Shown here: piece after piece, positions 12,259 to 21,567 of the stretch | Numbering within the stretch: position 1 is the first letter of the stretch | Layout of the letters: each line of letters begins with the position of its first letter | DNA from: Alopecurus myosuroides | Taxonomy: Eukaryota; Streptophyta; Magnoliopsida; Poales; Poaceae | Assembly (NCBI GenBank): GCA_028641055.1 | Contig: CM054057.1 | Span: forward strand, 725,227,411-725,291,410 | DNA length: 64,000 nt | Direction: 5' to 3' | Notes under the pieces: model-generated | The model's input: only the letters and a program-made list of their open reading frames with translations | Database searches by the model: none | What the model was told of the DNA's origin: nothing | Made by a program: the position numbers and the translations under genes

Positions 12259-12969
12259 ATGAAGATACCTTTTGATCCTATTATTATAACAAATTATGAT
12301 GTTGATGCTTCTTCACTCGAAAATACTTGATTCTTGCTTTCTTTGCCTAGTTGAAAGGCGTTAAAGAAAAGCACTCTTGGGAGATAACCCATGTTTTATT
12401 TCTGTAATTTTTATTTTGTTTTGTTTGAGTCAAAGTGTTGTTTACTTCTGTAACAACTCCTTTGTATCTTTAGTTTTCCGAATTTTTGTGTCAAGTAATG
12501 TCTCTAGTGGAAAGTTTATGCTAGATTTGGATTTCAGCGCAGGAACAGATTTTTGCTGTCCACCATTTAATTCATAATAAATTATAGAAAAATTGAAACA
12601 TCCTGAGAATTTTTGTGCGCGATCCTTAGATATGTATGCAATTTTTCTTAGTTCTGGGTGTTCTGATATGATCAACATAAGTGCCTAAAAACAATTCTGG
12701 TTTTGACAGATTCTGCCTTTTATTTTGCATTCTCTTTTTTTTTACTATGTTGAAAGGATTTATTTTCTCCATAAAACATCAATGGATGTAGCTATTGTTT
12801 AGAAAGTTTTGGTAATGCTTTTTTCCATGCTAAACATGTGAGTTTTTGAATGTGCACTAATCCTCTAATGAGAATTAATTTGGGTTTGGTGTGAAGGAAG
12901 TTTTCAAGGGTCAAGAGAAGAGGATGATATAATGTGACCAAGAAGAGTGAAAAACCTAAGCTTGGGGAT
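12259..12969 (+). other. S1 3' non-coding region, part 1, ending in target duplication GGGAT
   Basis: Non-coding DNA follows the protease; the segment near 12352-12395 (AGGCGTTAAAGAAAAGC) recurs in reverse orientation near 61280-61330 of S2. The last five bases, 12965-12969 (GGGAT), are repeated at 28099-28103 and mark the insertion of element A. Confidence 0.75.
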
Positions 12970-13847
12970 TGTCGGGGGGTTACCCCCGAGTAGGGTAAAG
13001 GCAAGTGGTAAAGGCGACTTACAGAAGAGAGATTTGGTCGAGTAGCCGACTACCCGGTACTTGCTACCCGGTCGACTGCTACTCGGTCTCACCTCAAAGA
13101 TGACCGGAAGGAGATATCAGTCAAGTTCCATCCATTCGAGTAGAAGAGTTGGCCCGAGTAAAATTGGCGGGAACCTACTCGGGCCAGAAAGTCAAAGGAG
13201 CCGTTCTGACACAGGATCCCGCGTATCCTGGGTCCGTACTTGGCAGTATTCGAACTACTGTTCATCTGGGACCGGCCTGCCTGACAGTGACAGCATGGAA
13301 GCAGGCCGTGGCAGGATAAGGGGGGGGGGGGGCTACTCTGTGTTTGGCACAGTGATACCAGTCTGTCCCCTTGTTTTGCCCAACGACTTTCCAGATGCAG
13401 CCAAGATTAGGAACCAAAGCTGTCAGCGGGAACCCGGAAGAAGGACGATGTGCACACTATGTCGACACTTGTCCGTGTTTGGACGTATCCGACTGGGCAC
13501 CAGGTATATAAGGTGCCCCGCCGCCTCCTGCGTGAGGCATCGCATACTAGAACACTTGGTGACCTAGATTCTTGACCTAGTTCATCACAAAGAGAGAAGA
13601 GTGGCTACTCGGTAGCAAGAACATTGTACTGTGGCTACTCGGTGAGACACCAGAATACATAGAGGGAGGAGTAGGGGTTTTACCTCCTCACGAGGGCCCT
13701 GAACCTGGGTAGATCGTGTTGTTTGCAGTGTTTACTTCATACCTCACGCGGCTACTCGTCGCGTGATCCCTCCCCGAGCACCTCCAGCGTCCTTCGTCCC
13801 CACATCTTTAGCCATCCCATGGCATCTGCCGTGACACCACCACGACA
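12970..13847 (+). repeat. 5' LTR of A
   Basis: 878 bp, ends TG..CA, almost identical to 27222-28098. It contains a G-run of about a dozen at 13321-13333 (seven in the 3' copy), a TATA box, several GCTACTCGG motifs, and the Gag start codon in its last 29 bp. Confidence 0.95.
13505..13511 (+). promoter_or_regulatory. TATA box of A's LTR promoter
   Basis: TATATAA lies in GGCACCAGGTATATAAGG, and the same context occurs in B's LTR. Transcription would begin about 30 bp downstream. I see no ATG between there and the Gag start at 13819, which gives a leader of roughly 280 nt without upstream start codons. Confidence 0.75.
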
Positions 13848-16800
13848 GTTGGCGCCCACCGTGGGGCAACCAGCGACGCTGGTTGGAGTTTCTGTTCGGA
13901 CGGGATCTTCTTCAGCGGAGCGCGTGGTCTGTGGCCTTGTCCACAGATTCGGCTCCTTCGACTTCGTCACCGACAACGCCGGCGATTTCGGCGGAAGGGC
14001 CATGCCGGAGGGCGGCTCGGTGATCTCCTTCGGTTCTCACCTCGTCTACGTCGCCACCGTCGCCAACCGCGCGTACCCCGAGCTGGTGCACGACGCGGAG
14101 GATCCTCCCGCGGTGATCGCTGCTCGCGGAAGGCCCGCGTGCCGCTCTGCGAACTGCGCTGAGGTGATGGTGACGGGCTTGGCGGCAAACACTGGCGCAG
14201 CCGCTACTGGCGCTGCGGCCGTCGTCGAGGAGATTGATGCACCGGCTGCAGGTAGCAGGGTTCGCCGGCCCTACGAGAAGGAGAGCAACTTGCCGCCTTC
14301 CACGTCTACGGTCATTCCCGCGTCGGCTACGCGACCTGGCATGCCAACTCCCACCGACATCGAGCTCCTGGCCATGAGGGAGCAGCTCGAGCGGCAACGC
14401 CTGGAGTTGCTTGCCGAGCAGGCGGAGTTGGATAAGGTGAGGTTGGAGTTGAGTCTAGATCAGCTTGAGTACAACAAGGCTCATGGCTTCACGCCAGTTG
14501 CTAGGAGGCCTAGCAGAGTAGGTGCCACTCGGCGCAACCTTGGCGCCGAAATGGCGACAGTTGTAGAGGCTCCTGCTCAGTCCGCCACCGCAAACACCTC
14601 CACTAGGCCCAGATATAGCACACCCGCCAAGACACTTAGAGCTGCAGAGGCTGTAGCTGCCGAGTTGCCTCGCCTAGATGGCGATGCACGTCTTAGGCAG
14701 CAGGAAAGGCTCAACGAGTTGGTGTTGGAGGCTGCTAGGCAGAATGAGGAGTTCCGGAAGGCCAACCCGGGTGCTGGGGCTTCGCAGGTGGTTCACTCGC
14801 ACGCGGCTAGATCTAACGATCAGGCCTCGTCTCCGCATCCCAGCCGCGAGAAGAGCCGCAGCGGGCGTTCGGGCAGAGACAGGCAAATGCAGGTGTATGA
14901 CCCGGCTGCTGCCGCGAGACAGCTTGCTGTGCCGCAGCAGCCCGGGCAGGAACACAACGCTGCAAGAGCAGGCTCTCAAGCTCATCAAGCTCAAAGCCGT
15001 GCCCGAGATGCTGCGCGTCCAGGTCCTTCTCGGCAACCCGCCGCTCCGCCTACTCGGCAGAGGCAGCAACCGCGCGCAGTGGCACCAGTCGCCAACCCGG
15101 TGGAGCAGCCTGCAGCTGTGCATGTGGACAGGTACGATGATGGCTACTCGGCCATGGAGATGGCTGGCTATGATGTACATGACCGTGTTGGCGAGCACAT
15201 GCTGGCACCTGGAGATGCGAGGCATCAGTTGGACCGGATCAGCTTGTCGGCGCGGCTGGAGAGCACGGGTCCTCCTGGCCCCGAGTGCTTTGGCCCGCGC
15301 ATCATGAACGAGCCGTCCGTGAAGAACTTCCAGCTTGCAAGAGGCACCAAGAGCTACAATGGCAGCACCAAGCCTGAAGATTGGCTCAATGACTATGTCA
15401 CCGCGGTCCATATCGCGAATGGCAACAGAAGATGGGCTGTGCGCTATGTTCCGCAGATGCTAGAGGGTCCAGCCCGCACTTGGCTCAACAACTTGCCCAA
15501 GAACAGCATTAACTGCTGGCTGGACTTCTCGGATGCCTTCATCAGCAACTTCACCAGCACATACAAGAGGCCGAATAGGCCACAGCAGCTATCCGCTTGC
15601 AGGCAGCGAGAAGACGAGACAGACCGCGAGTATCTTACTCGGTGGAGTACATTGAGGAACACCTGTGAGGGTGTGAATGAAGCACAGGCCATTACTTGGT
15701 TTGCGCAGGGATGCAGGCATGGCAGCATGCTGTGGCAGCGATTGCAGAGGGAGATGCCGAACACTCTGGCGGAGACCATCAAGATTGCGTATCAGTACGC
15801 ACTTGGTGATCCCACTCAGCCACTGATGGACTCCTCTGAGCCGAGAAGAAACTTCAGCAACAGCAAGCGCAACGAGTTCCGCAACAAGCGCCGAGTAGAT
15901 AATCGGTATGATCCTGAGGAGGTGAATGCAGTGACTGTTGGAGCTGGTGGCAGCCAGAGGCAGAAACCTGCTGGAGCCTACGGGCAGAACCAGAACCAGG
16001 GCCAAGGCAACAAGAAGCCATTTCGCACCTCTCAGTCGGGTAGCGGGAACTTCGAGTAGCCGAAGAAGTTTGTCTTTGATGACATGAAGGATGGCCCATG
16101 CAGTTTTCACACTCACCACCCCTCGAGGCCTGCTAACCACACTACTCGGCAGTGCGAGTGGTGGGAGGCGATCAAGAGTGATGGCTTGCCTCCTCCTCCT
16201 CCTCTGCCAGCAGCCAATGCCAATGTGCAGCCTACTCGCGCACCCGCAGCTCGGCCGCCAGTGTACCCGAGAAGAGAAAATGTGAACCAGGTGGCTTTAG
16301 GAGCCAACCAGAACTTCAACAATGAGAGATACCGCAACAACAACAAAAACTACAACCGCAACAACAACAACAGAAGCAACAACAACAACTACCAGGGCAA
16401 CAACAACAACGGCAACAATGGGGGCGGAGGCTCCAATCAGTACCAAGAGCACCACAAGAGCTACATGATCTTCACTTCTGAGCCAGTCGACAAGCAATCA
16501 CAGCACAGGCGGGCCATGGAGGTCAATGCAGTGATTCCTGCTGTCCCTCACTACATGTATTGGTGTGACCAGGAGATCAGGTGGACCCGAGCAGATCATC
16601 CCAAGGTGATGCCCAATCCGGGTAGCTACGCCTTGGTGCTGGACCCTACCTTCCTGGGCCCCGAGAAGAATGTGAGGTTCAGCAAGGTGCTAATCGACAA
16701 CGGCAGCAGCATCAACATTGTGTACAAGGACACACTCGAGAAGCTTGGCTTGGCCGAGAACATGATGCTGCCTAGCAAGACCACCTTCCATGGCATTGTG

Positions 16801-17277
16801 CCCGGGATCTCGTGCAACCCGATTGGCCGAGTGTGGATCGATGTGCTATTCGGCACCAGGGATAACTGCCGCACAGAGCGCCTGCAGTTCGAGGTGGTGG
16901 ACCATCAGAGTCCTTACCATGCGCTACTCGGCAGGCCTGCTCTGAGCAAATTCATGGCCTCTACCCATGTTGCATATCTGAAGATGAAGATCCCTGGCCC
17001 CAATGGCATCATTACTATCTCTGGTGATTACAAGAAGTCCATGGAGTGTGCCTCTGCTAGCTCCCAGTTGGCGGAGTCGATGGTGATTGCTGCCGAGAAG
17101 AAGAAGATGTATGAGGTGGTAGCTATGGCGCAATCCGCGCAAGCTGGCGCGCAAGGTGTGCCGAGTACCCAGCACGGCACTTCTTTTCAGGCTGCCAAGG
17201 AGACAAAGAAGGTCCAGGTCGATCCCGAGTTCCCCGACCGCGTAGCCATCATTGGCTCCGGGTTGGCGGAGAAATAG
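13819..17277 (+). CDS. A Gag-protease polyprotein, with one internal TAG
   Basis: The first ATG after the LTR TATA box is at 13819, in a good context (CCATGGC), inside the LTR; the frame then crosses the primer site. Domains: an N-terminal region conserved in B (residues about 1-200), a Glu/Arg-rich helix (about 205-245), a disordered Ala/Gln/Pro-rich part, the Retrotrans_gag domain (about 507-667, with ARTWLNNLPKNSINCW), a CHHC knuckle (residues 761-779, CSFHTHHP..HTTRQC), an Asn-rich hinge (about 834-869) and an aspartic protease with active site LIDNGSSINI (Asp 960) and LLGRPALSKF. A TAG at 16057-16059 interrupts the frame before the knuckle; B has sense sequence there, so it is a private mutation. 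The frame ends at TAG 17275-17277, a stop conserved in B. Confidence 0.85.
13850..13867 (+). other. Primer-binding site of A, tRNA-Lys type
   Basis: TGGCGCCCACCGTGGGGC starts two bases after the LTR and matches 18 of 18 bases complementary to the 3' end of plant tRNA-Lys(CTT) including CCA, as I recall that tRNA. It lies inside the gag reading frame and encodes part of LAPTVGQ. Confidence 0.8.
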
Positions 17278-20200
17278 GAAAGCGAGCTCATCCACTTCCT
17301 CCGTGAGAATCGGGATGTTTTCGCCTGGTCCAATGAAGATCTACCAGGAGTCCCGAGGGAGTTGGTTGAGCACTCTTTACATGTGCGTCCTGACGCCAAA
17401 CCAGTGAAGCAGGCTATGCGCCGCTTTGGAGATGAGAGAAGGAAGGCCATTGGTGACCAGATCACCAAGTTACTGATAAGCAACTTCATCATGGAGGTGC
17501 TGCATCCGGATTGGCTAGCTAACCCGGTCATGGTCGAGAAGAAGAAGGAGGACCCCAAGGCTGCCACTGCATGGCGCATGTGTGTCGACTACACCGACTT
17601 GAACAAGGCATGCCCCAAGGATCCTTTCCCGCTACCTCGCATCGATCAGGTGATCGATTCCACTGCTGGTTGTGAACTGCTGTCTTTCATAGATGCCTAC
17701 TCTGGTTTCCACCAGATTGCACTCAATCCTGCTGATCAAATAAAGACTGCTTTCATTACCCCGTACGGGGCTTATTGCTATCGTGTCATGTGTTTTGTCT
17801 TGAGGAATGCGGGTGCAACCTATCAGAGATGCATGCAGAAATGCTTGCACGATCAGCTCGACAAGAATGTGCAGGTGTACGTAGATGATATTGTCATCAA
17901 AACGAATAAAACACATACTCTGCTTGCCGACCTGGAGGAAACCTTTGCTAACCTACGCAAGTACAAAATGAAACTGAATCCGAGTAAGTGCACCTTTGGT
18001 GTACCGGCTGGAAAGCTACTCGGTTTTCTGGTTTCTAGTCGGGGCATTGAAGCCAATCCTTCAAAGATAAAAGCTATTGAGAGCATGTCTTTACCGAGAT
18101 CACTGAAAGATGTGCAGAAGTTCACAGGTTGCTTGGCATCTCTGAGCCGTTTTCTGGGCCGAATGGGCGAGAAGGCCCTGCCTCTGTACCAACTGATGAA
18201 GAAAAGTGACAAGTTTGTCTGGACTCCGCAAGCGGATGTGGCATTCAACGAGCTGAAAGCAATGCTGGCTAGTGCTCCCATCTTGGCTAGTCCGCTACCC
18301 AAGGAGCCAATGCTGCTGTACATTGCCGCGACCAACCGAGTAGTCAGCGTGGTGATAGTGGTGGAGCGAGAAGAAGAAGGCAAGAGTGTACAACGTCCAG
18401 TATACTATCTCAGTGAGGTGTTATCCAGCTCCAAGCAGAACTACCCGCATTACCAGAAGATGACTTATGGAGTGTACCTGGGCGCCAGGAAGCTAAAGCA
18501 TTATTTCCAGGAGCATCCTATCACAGTTGTGAGCTCTGCTCCCATCTCGGATATCATGGGCAACAAGGAGGCGAGTGGCAGAGTAGCCAAGTGGGCGATT
18601 GAGCTAGCTGCGTATGCTCCCGCGTATGCGAGAAGAGACGCCATCAAGTCTCAGATCCTGGCGGAGTTTCTTGTGGACTGGGCCGAGGTGCAGTATGAAC
18701 CCCCTGCTCCAGTTTCCAATTACTGGAAGATGCACTTTGATGGCTCGAAGGTGAAGGAAGGCCTTGGTGCTGGCGTGGTGCTGACATCACCCAAGCGAGA
18801 TCAACTCAAGTATGTGCTGCAGATTCATTTCAAGGCGTCCAACAATGTTGCAGAGTATGAGGCAGTGGTACATGGCTTGCGAGTATCCAAGGAAGTTGGA
18901 GTGCAGCGCATCATATGCTATGGAGATTCAGATCTGGTGGTGCAGCAAGTCTCGGGTACATGGGACGCTCTAGATGCCAACATGGCGTCATATCGCTTCC
19001 TGGTGCAGTCTATGACTGGGTTTTTCGAAGGTTGTGAGTTCCAGCACATTCACCGAGCAGAGAATGAAGCGGCAGACGAGCTATCCAAGTTGGGATCTTC
19101 TCGGCACTCCATCCCGGCAGGGATTGCCTTGGAGCATTTGAGGAAGCCATCCATCAAGCCTTCCCCCAACTCGGAGTCCATATTTGTTCCTTCTCTGCCA
19201 AGTGAGGAATCTGATCCCATGGAGATTGACTGGGAGAGTGCTACAGGAAACCCGGGGACTGCCGTCCTCTACTCGGGGACTGCCATTCCCTACTCGGGGA
19301 CTGCCACTCCTTACTCGGGGACTGCCACTCCTTACTCGGGGACTGCCACTCCCTACTCGGGGACTGCCACTCCTTACCCGGGGACTGCCACTCCTTACTC
19401 GGGGACTGCCACTCCTTACCCGGGGACTGCCACTCCTTACCCGGGGACTGCCACTCCTTACTCGGGGACTGCTGTCCTTAACCCGGGGACTATCGCATTC
19501 ATTGAGGAGGTTCTCGCCAATCGATCTGGGCTGCAAAGAAGTGCTCCCACCCCTAAAGAGCAACCAGAGGTACCCGTCCCAATGGAAGTGGACGAACCAG
19601 TGTTTCCCGCACGGGAGACACCGAGTTGGGCTATGCCCATATTATCCTTTCTAAGGGACGGTACCCTACCTGAAGATGAGGTGACTGCAAGGCAGATTCA
19701 GAGAAGATCCAAAGGCTACACTATAGTCCGAGATGTGCTGCACAAGAGAAGTGCCACTGGCGTGCTGCAACGTTGTGTGGATCCAGCAAAAGGAGAGGAG
19801 ATCCTGGTAGAGATACACCAAGGAGAATGCGGGCACCATGCCTCTTCTCGGGCGCTGGACCAGAAAGCTTTCCGGCATGGCTTCTACTGGCTCACAGCAT
19901 TGCATCAAGCTGAGGATATCGTGAGGAAGTGCACAGGCTGCCAGATGTTCGCAAGTAAGATTCACATGCCTGCTTCCGAGTTGAAAACAATTCCTATCAC
20001 CTGGCCATTCGCTGTTTCGTGTTTGGACATGGTTGGGCCCTTCCAGCCGGCTAGAGGCAACATGACTCACATCCTGGTCATGGTGGACAAGTTCACCAAG
20101 TGGATTGAAGTGAAACCTATTCGGAGGTGTGATGGGGCCACGGCTGTGAAATTCGTGAAGGATGTGATCCTGAGATATGGCTACCCGCACAGTATCATCA

Positions 20201-20892
20201 CCGACAACGGCACAAACTTTGCTGAGGGAGCAATGGTGCGGTTTTGCAGAGATAAGCATATCCGACTAGACGTTGCGTCAGTCGCGCACCCTGCTTCCAA
20301 TGGACAAGTTGAAAGAGCAAATGGCATGGTACTGGCAGGCATAAAGCCAAGGCTGATTGAGCCGCTGCTGAAAACACCTGGGTGTTGGTTAGACGAGTTG
20401 CCAGCGGTGTTGTGGAGTCTAAGGACTACCCCTAACCGGTCAACCGGCTACACGCCATTCTTCTTGGTATACGGGGCTGAGGCCGTGTTGCCAATAGACT
20501 TAGAGCATGACTCCCCCCGAGTAACCCTCTACACTGAGGTGGAGGCGAGAGAAGCTCGAGAAGACGACGTTGACCTGCTTGAAGAAGCAAGAGAGCTGAC
20601 TCTGTCACGTTCGGCTATCTACCAGCAAAACCTGCGGCGTTATCATAGCCGAAAGGTGAACCCAAGGGTTTTCCGAGAAGGAGACATGGTCCTTAGGCTT
20701 GTGCAGCGCACAGCTGGGATGCACAAGTTGTCTCCTCCATGGGAAGGGCCTTTCATTGTGAGCAAAGCGCTGCACAACGATGCTTACTATCTTGTAGATG
20801 TGCGCCCACCACAAGCGAACAGGGCTGATAAATCTGGAGAGGAAACCAAGCGCCCTTGGAATGTAGCTCTACTCCGTCGTTTTCATTCGTAA
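17278..20892 (+). CDS. A Pol polyprotein: RT, RNase H, second RNase H, integrase
   Basis: Pol is in the same frame as gag-pro, directly after TAG 17275-17277, and is open for 1204 codons. RT: CVDYTDLNKACPKD, then the catalytic YVDD (residues 201-204; 17878-17889). RT-linked RNase H lies at about 345-448. A second, archaeal-like RNase H follows at about 485-610 with HFDGSKVKEG, AEYEAVVHG, GDSDLV and NEAADE, a hallmark of the Tat lineage. A 21-bp coding repeat separates it from integrase. Integrase has the zinc knuckle HQGECGHH..CTGC and catalytic D917, D976 and E1012, a perfect D,D35E spacing, and ends with a GPF-type module and no chromodomain. One oddity is FVLRNAG where B and most relatives have FGLRNAG. 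Confidence 0.92.
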   Translation, partial: ESELIHFLRENRDVFAWSNEDLPGVPRELVEHSLHVRPDAKPVKQAMRRFGDERRKAIGDQITKLLISNFIMEVLHPDWLANPVMVEKKKEDPKAATAWRMCVDYTDLNKACPKDPFPLPRIDQVIDSTAGCELLSFIDAYSGFHQIALNPADQIKTAFITPYGAYCYRVMCFVLRNAGATYQRCMQKCLHDQLDKNVQVYVDDIVIKTNKTHTLLADLEETFANLRKYKMKLNPSKCTFGVPAGKLLGFLVSSRGIEANPSKIKAIESMSLPRSLKDVQKFTGCLASLSRFLGRMGEKALPLYQLMKKSDKFVWTPQADVAFNELKAMLASAPILASPLPKEPMLLYIAATNRVVSVVIVVEREEEGKSVQRPVYYLSEVLSSSKQNYPHYQKMTYGVYLGARKLKHYFQEHPITVVSSAPISDIMGNKEASGRVAKWAIELAAYAPAYARRDAIKSQILAEFLVDWAEVQYEPPAPVSNYWKMHFDGSKVKEGLGAGVVLTSPKRDQLKYVLQIHFKASNNVAEYEAVVHGLRVSKEVGVQRIICYGDSDLVVQQVSGTWDALDANMASYRFLVQSMTGFFEGCEFQHIHRAENEAADELSKLGSSRHSIPAGIALEHLRKPSIKPSPNSESIFVPSLPSEESDPMEIDWESATGNPGTAVLYSGTAIPYSGTATPYSGTATPYSGTATPYSGTATPYPGTATPYSGTATPYPGTATPYPGTATPYSGTAVLNPGTIAFIEEVLANRSGLQRSAPTPKEQPEVPVPMEVDEPVFPARETPSWAMPILSFLRDGTLPEDEVTARQIQRRSKGYTIVRDVLHKRSATGVLQRCVDPAKGEEILVEIHQGECGHHASSRALDQKAFRHGFYWLTALHQAEDIVRKCTGCQMFASKIHMPASELKTIPITWPFAVSCLDMVGPFQPARGNMTHILVMVDKFTKWIEVKPIRRCDGATAVKFVKDVILRYGYPHSIITDNGTNFAEGAMVRFCRDKHIRLDVASVAHPASNGQVERANGMVLAGIKPRLIEPLLKTPGCWLDELPAVLWSLRTTPNRSTGYTPFFLVYGAEAVLPIDLEHDSPRVTLYTEVEAREAREDDVDLLEEARELTLSRSAIYQQNLRRYHSRKVNPRVFREGDMVLRLVQRTAGMHKLSPPWEGPFIVSKALHNDAYYLVDVRPPQANRADKSGEETKRPWNVALLRRFHS
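19251..19500 (+). repeat. 21-bp in-frame minisatellite in A's pol
   Basis: GGGGACT recurs 12 times at an exact 21-bp spacing (19254 to 19485). Each unit encodes seven residues of the type YSGTATP, with YP and LN variants. It lies between the second RNase H and integrase. B has only four units at the 21-bp spacing plus one out-of-register copy at the same place. The unit core (TCGGGGACTGC) equals the core of the polypurine tract. Confidence 0.95.
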
Positions 20893-21567
20893 GCAAAGAT
20901 GTGTATGTACCCTCTTATCCGAGTTGAAATTCTACTCTGCAATCTGAAATTGTTCTCGGGGACTGCCCTCGTACAAAATTGCTCCAAGTGTTTTTACTCG
21001 GCTTGACCTTTTGTCTATTCGGTTGCTCTACTTCAAAATTCAAAGGTACATTGAGTACTGTGTTTAAACCTACATGCCAACTCTTCGACTTTGCTGCTGT
21101 CCGAAACCCGGCTTCATGGCAAGCAAGAGAACAAGCAAAAGGTCCATGAGCACAAGAAAAATTACTAAGGAAAAGAAGAGTGCAGGAACCGAGTAGGGTG
21201 TTTTTATTACTGTTCTGTGAATTGTCTTTTCGGCTAAGTGGTGAGCTGCGTTACTATGATTGTTTCTAAGCGGCTAAGTATTTGCAGCTCTACTCTTTAA
21301 CTCTTGTGACTCGAATACCAAAAAAGCAACAAGTTGCGGGTAGAGCTGAGACGAAAAGGGAGAGTGAATAAGAAATGCAACTCGGGGACTCGCATGATAA
21401 CGCAACTCGGCATCCAGCCCAGGTTGAACAAATCGATTAAGTTGGAAATAACAAAAGTGGGAATAAAATTGAGTAGCAACGGAATAAAATAGTCTGATAC
21501 ATCTGCTCCCGGCATCCCGGGGATCTGATAAGTGTTTGAGTAAGAAATTTGCAGGATGAAATCAAAT
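20893..21567. other. Spacer between pol and the antisense gene in A
   Basis: Pol and the antisense gene converge tail to tail across this 675-bp non-coding spacer. It contains CTCGGGGACTGCC at 20955 and CTCGGGGACT at 21381, and shares blocks with B (20893-21567 against 47143-47799), including the 16-mer ATCTGATAAGTGTTTG just downstream of the antisense stop codon. It may hold the polyadenylation signals of the antisense gene. Confidence 0.6.

Noticed and set aside
13723..13818. Possible earlier Gag start near 13723
   Set aside because: The codon there is not ATG, and B's frame also starts at the CCATGG equivalent (40169); the ATG at 13819 fits better.
14674..15411. Minus-strand 245-codon frame opposite A gag
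   Set aside because: A shadow of GC-rich gag; it is not conserved as an open frame of the same length in B and has no domain.
19251..19500. CRISPR-like array
   Set aside because: The units are contiguous, in frame and without spacers, in a plant retrotransposon; it is a coding minisatellite.
19081..19563. Minus-strand repeat protein opposite the pol minisatellite
   Set aside because: Any frame across a 21-bp repeat without stops stays open; only the plus strand is joined to conserved domains.
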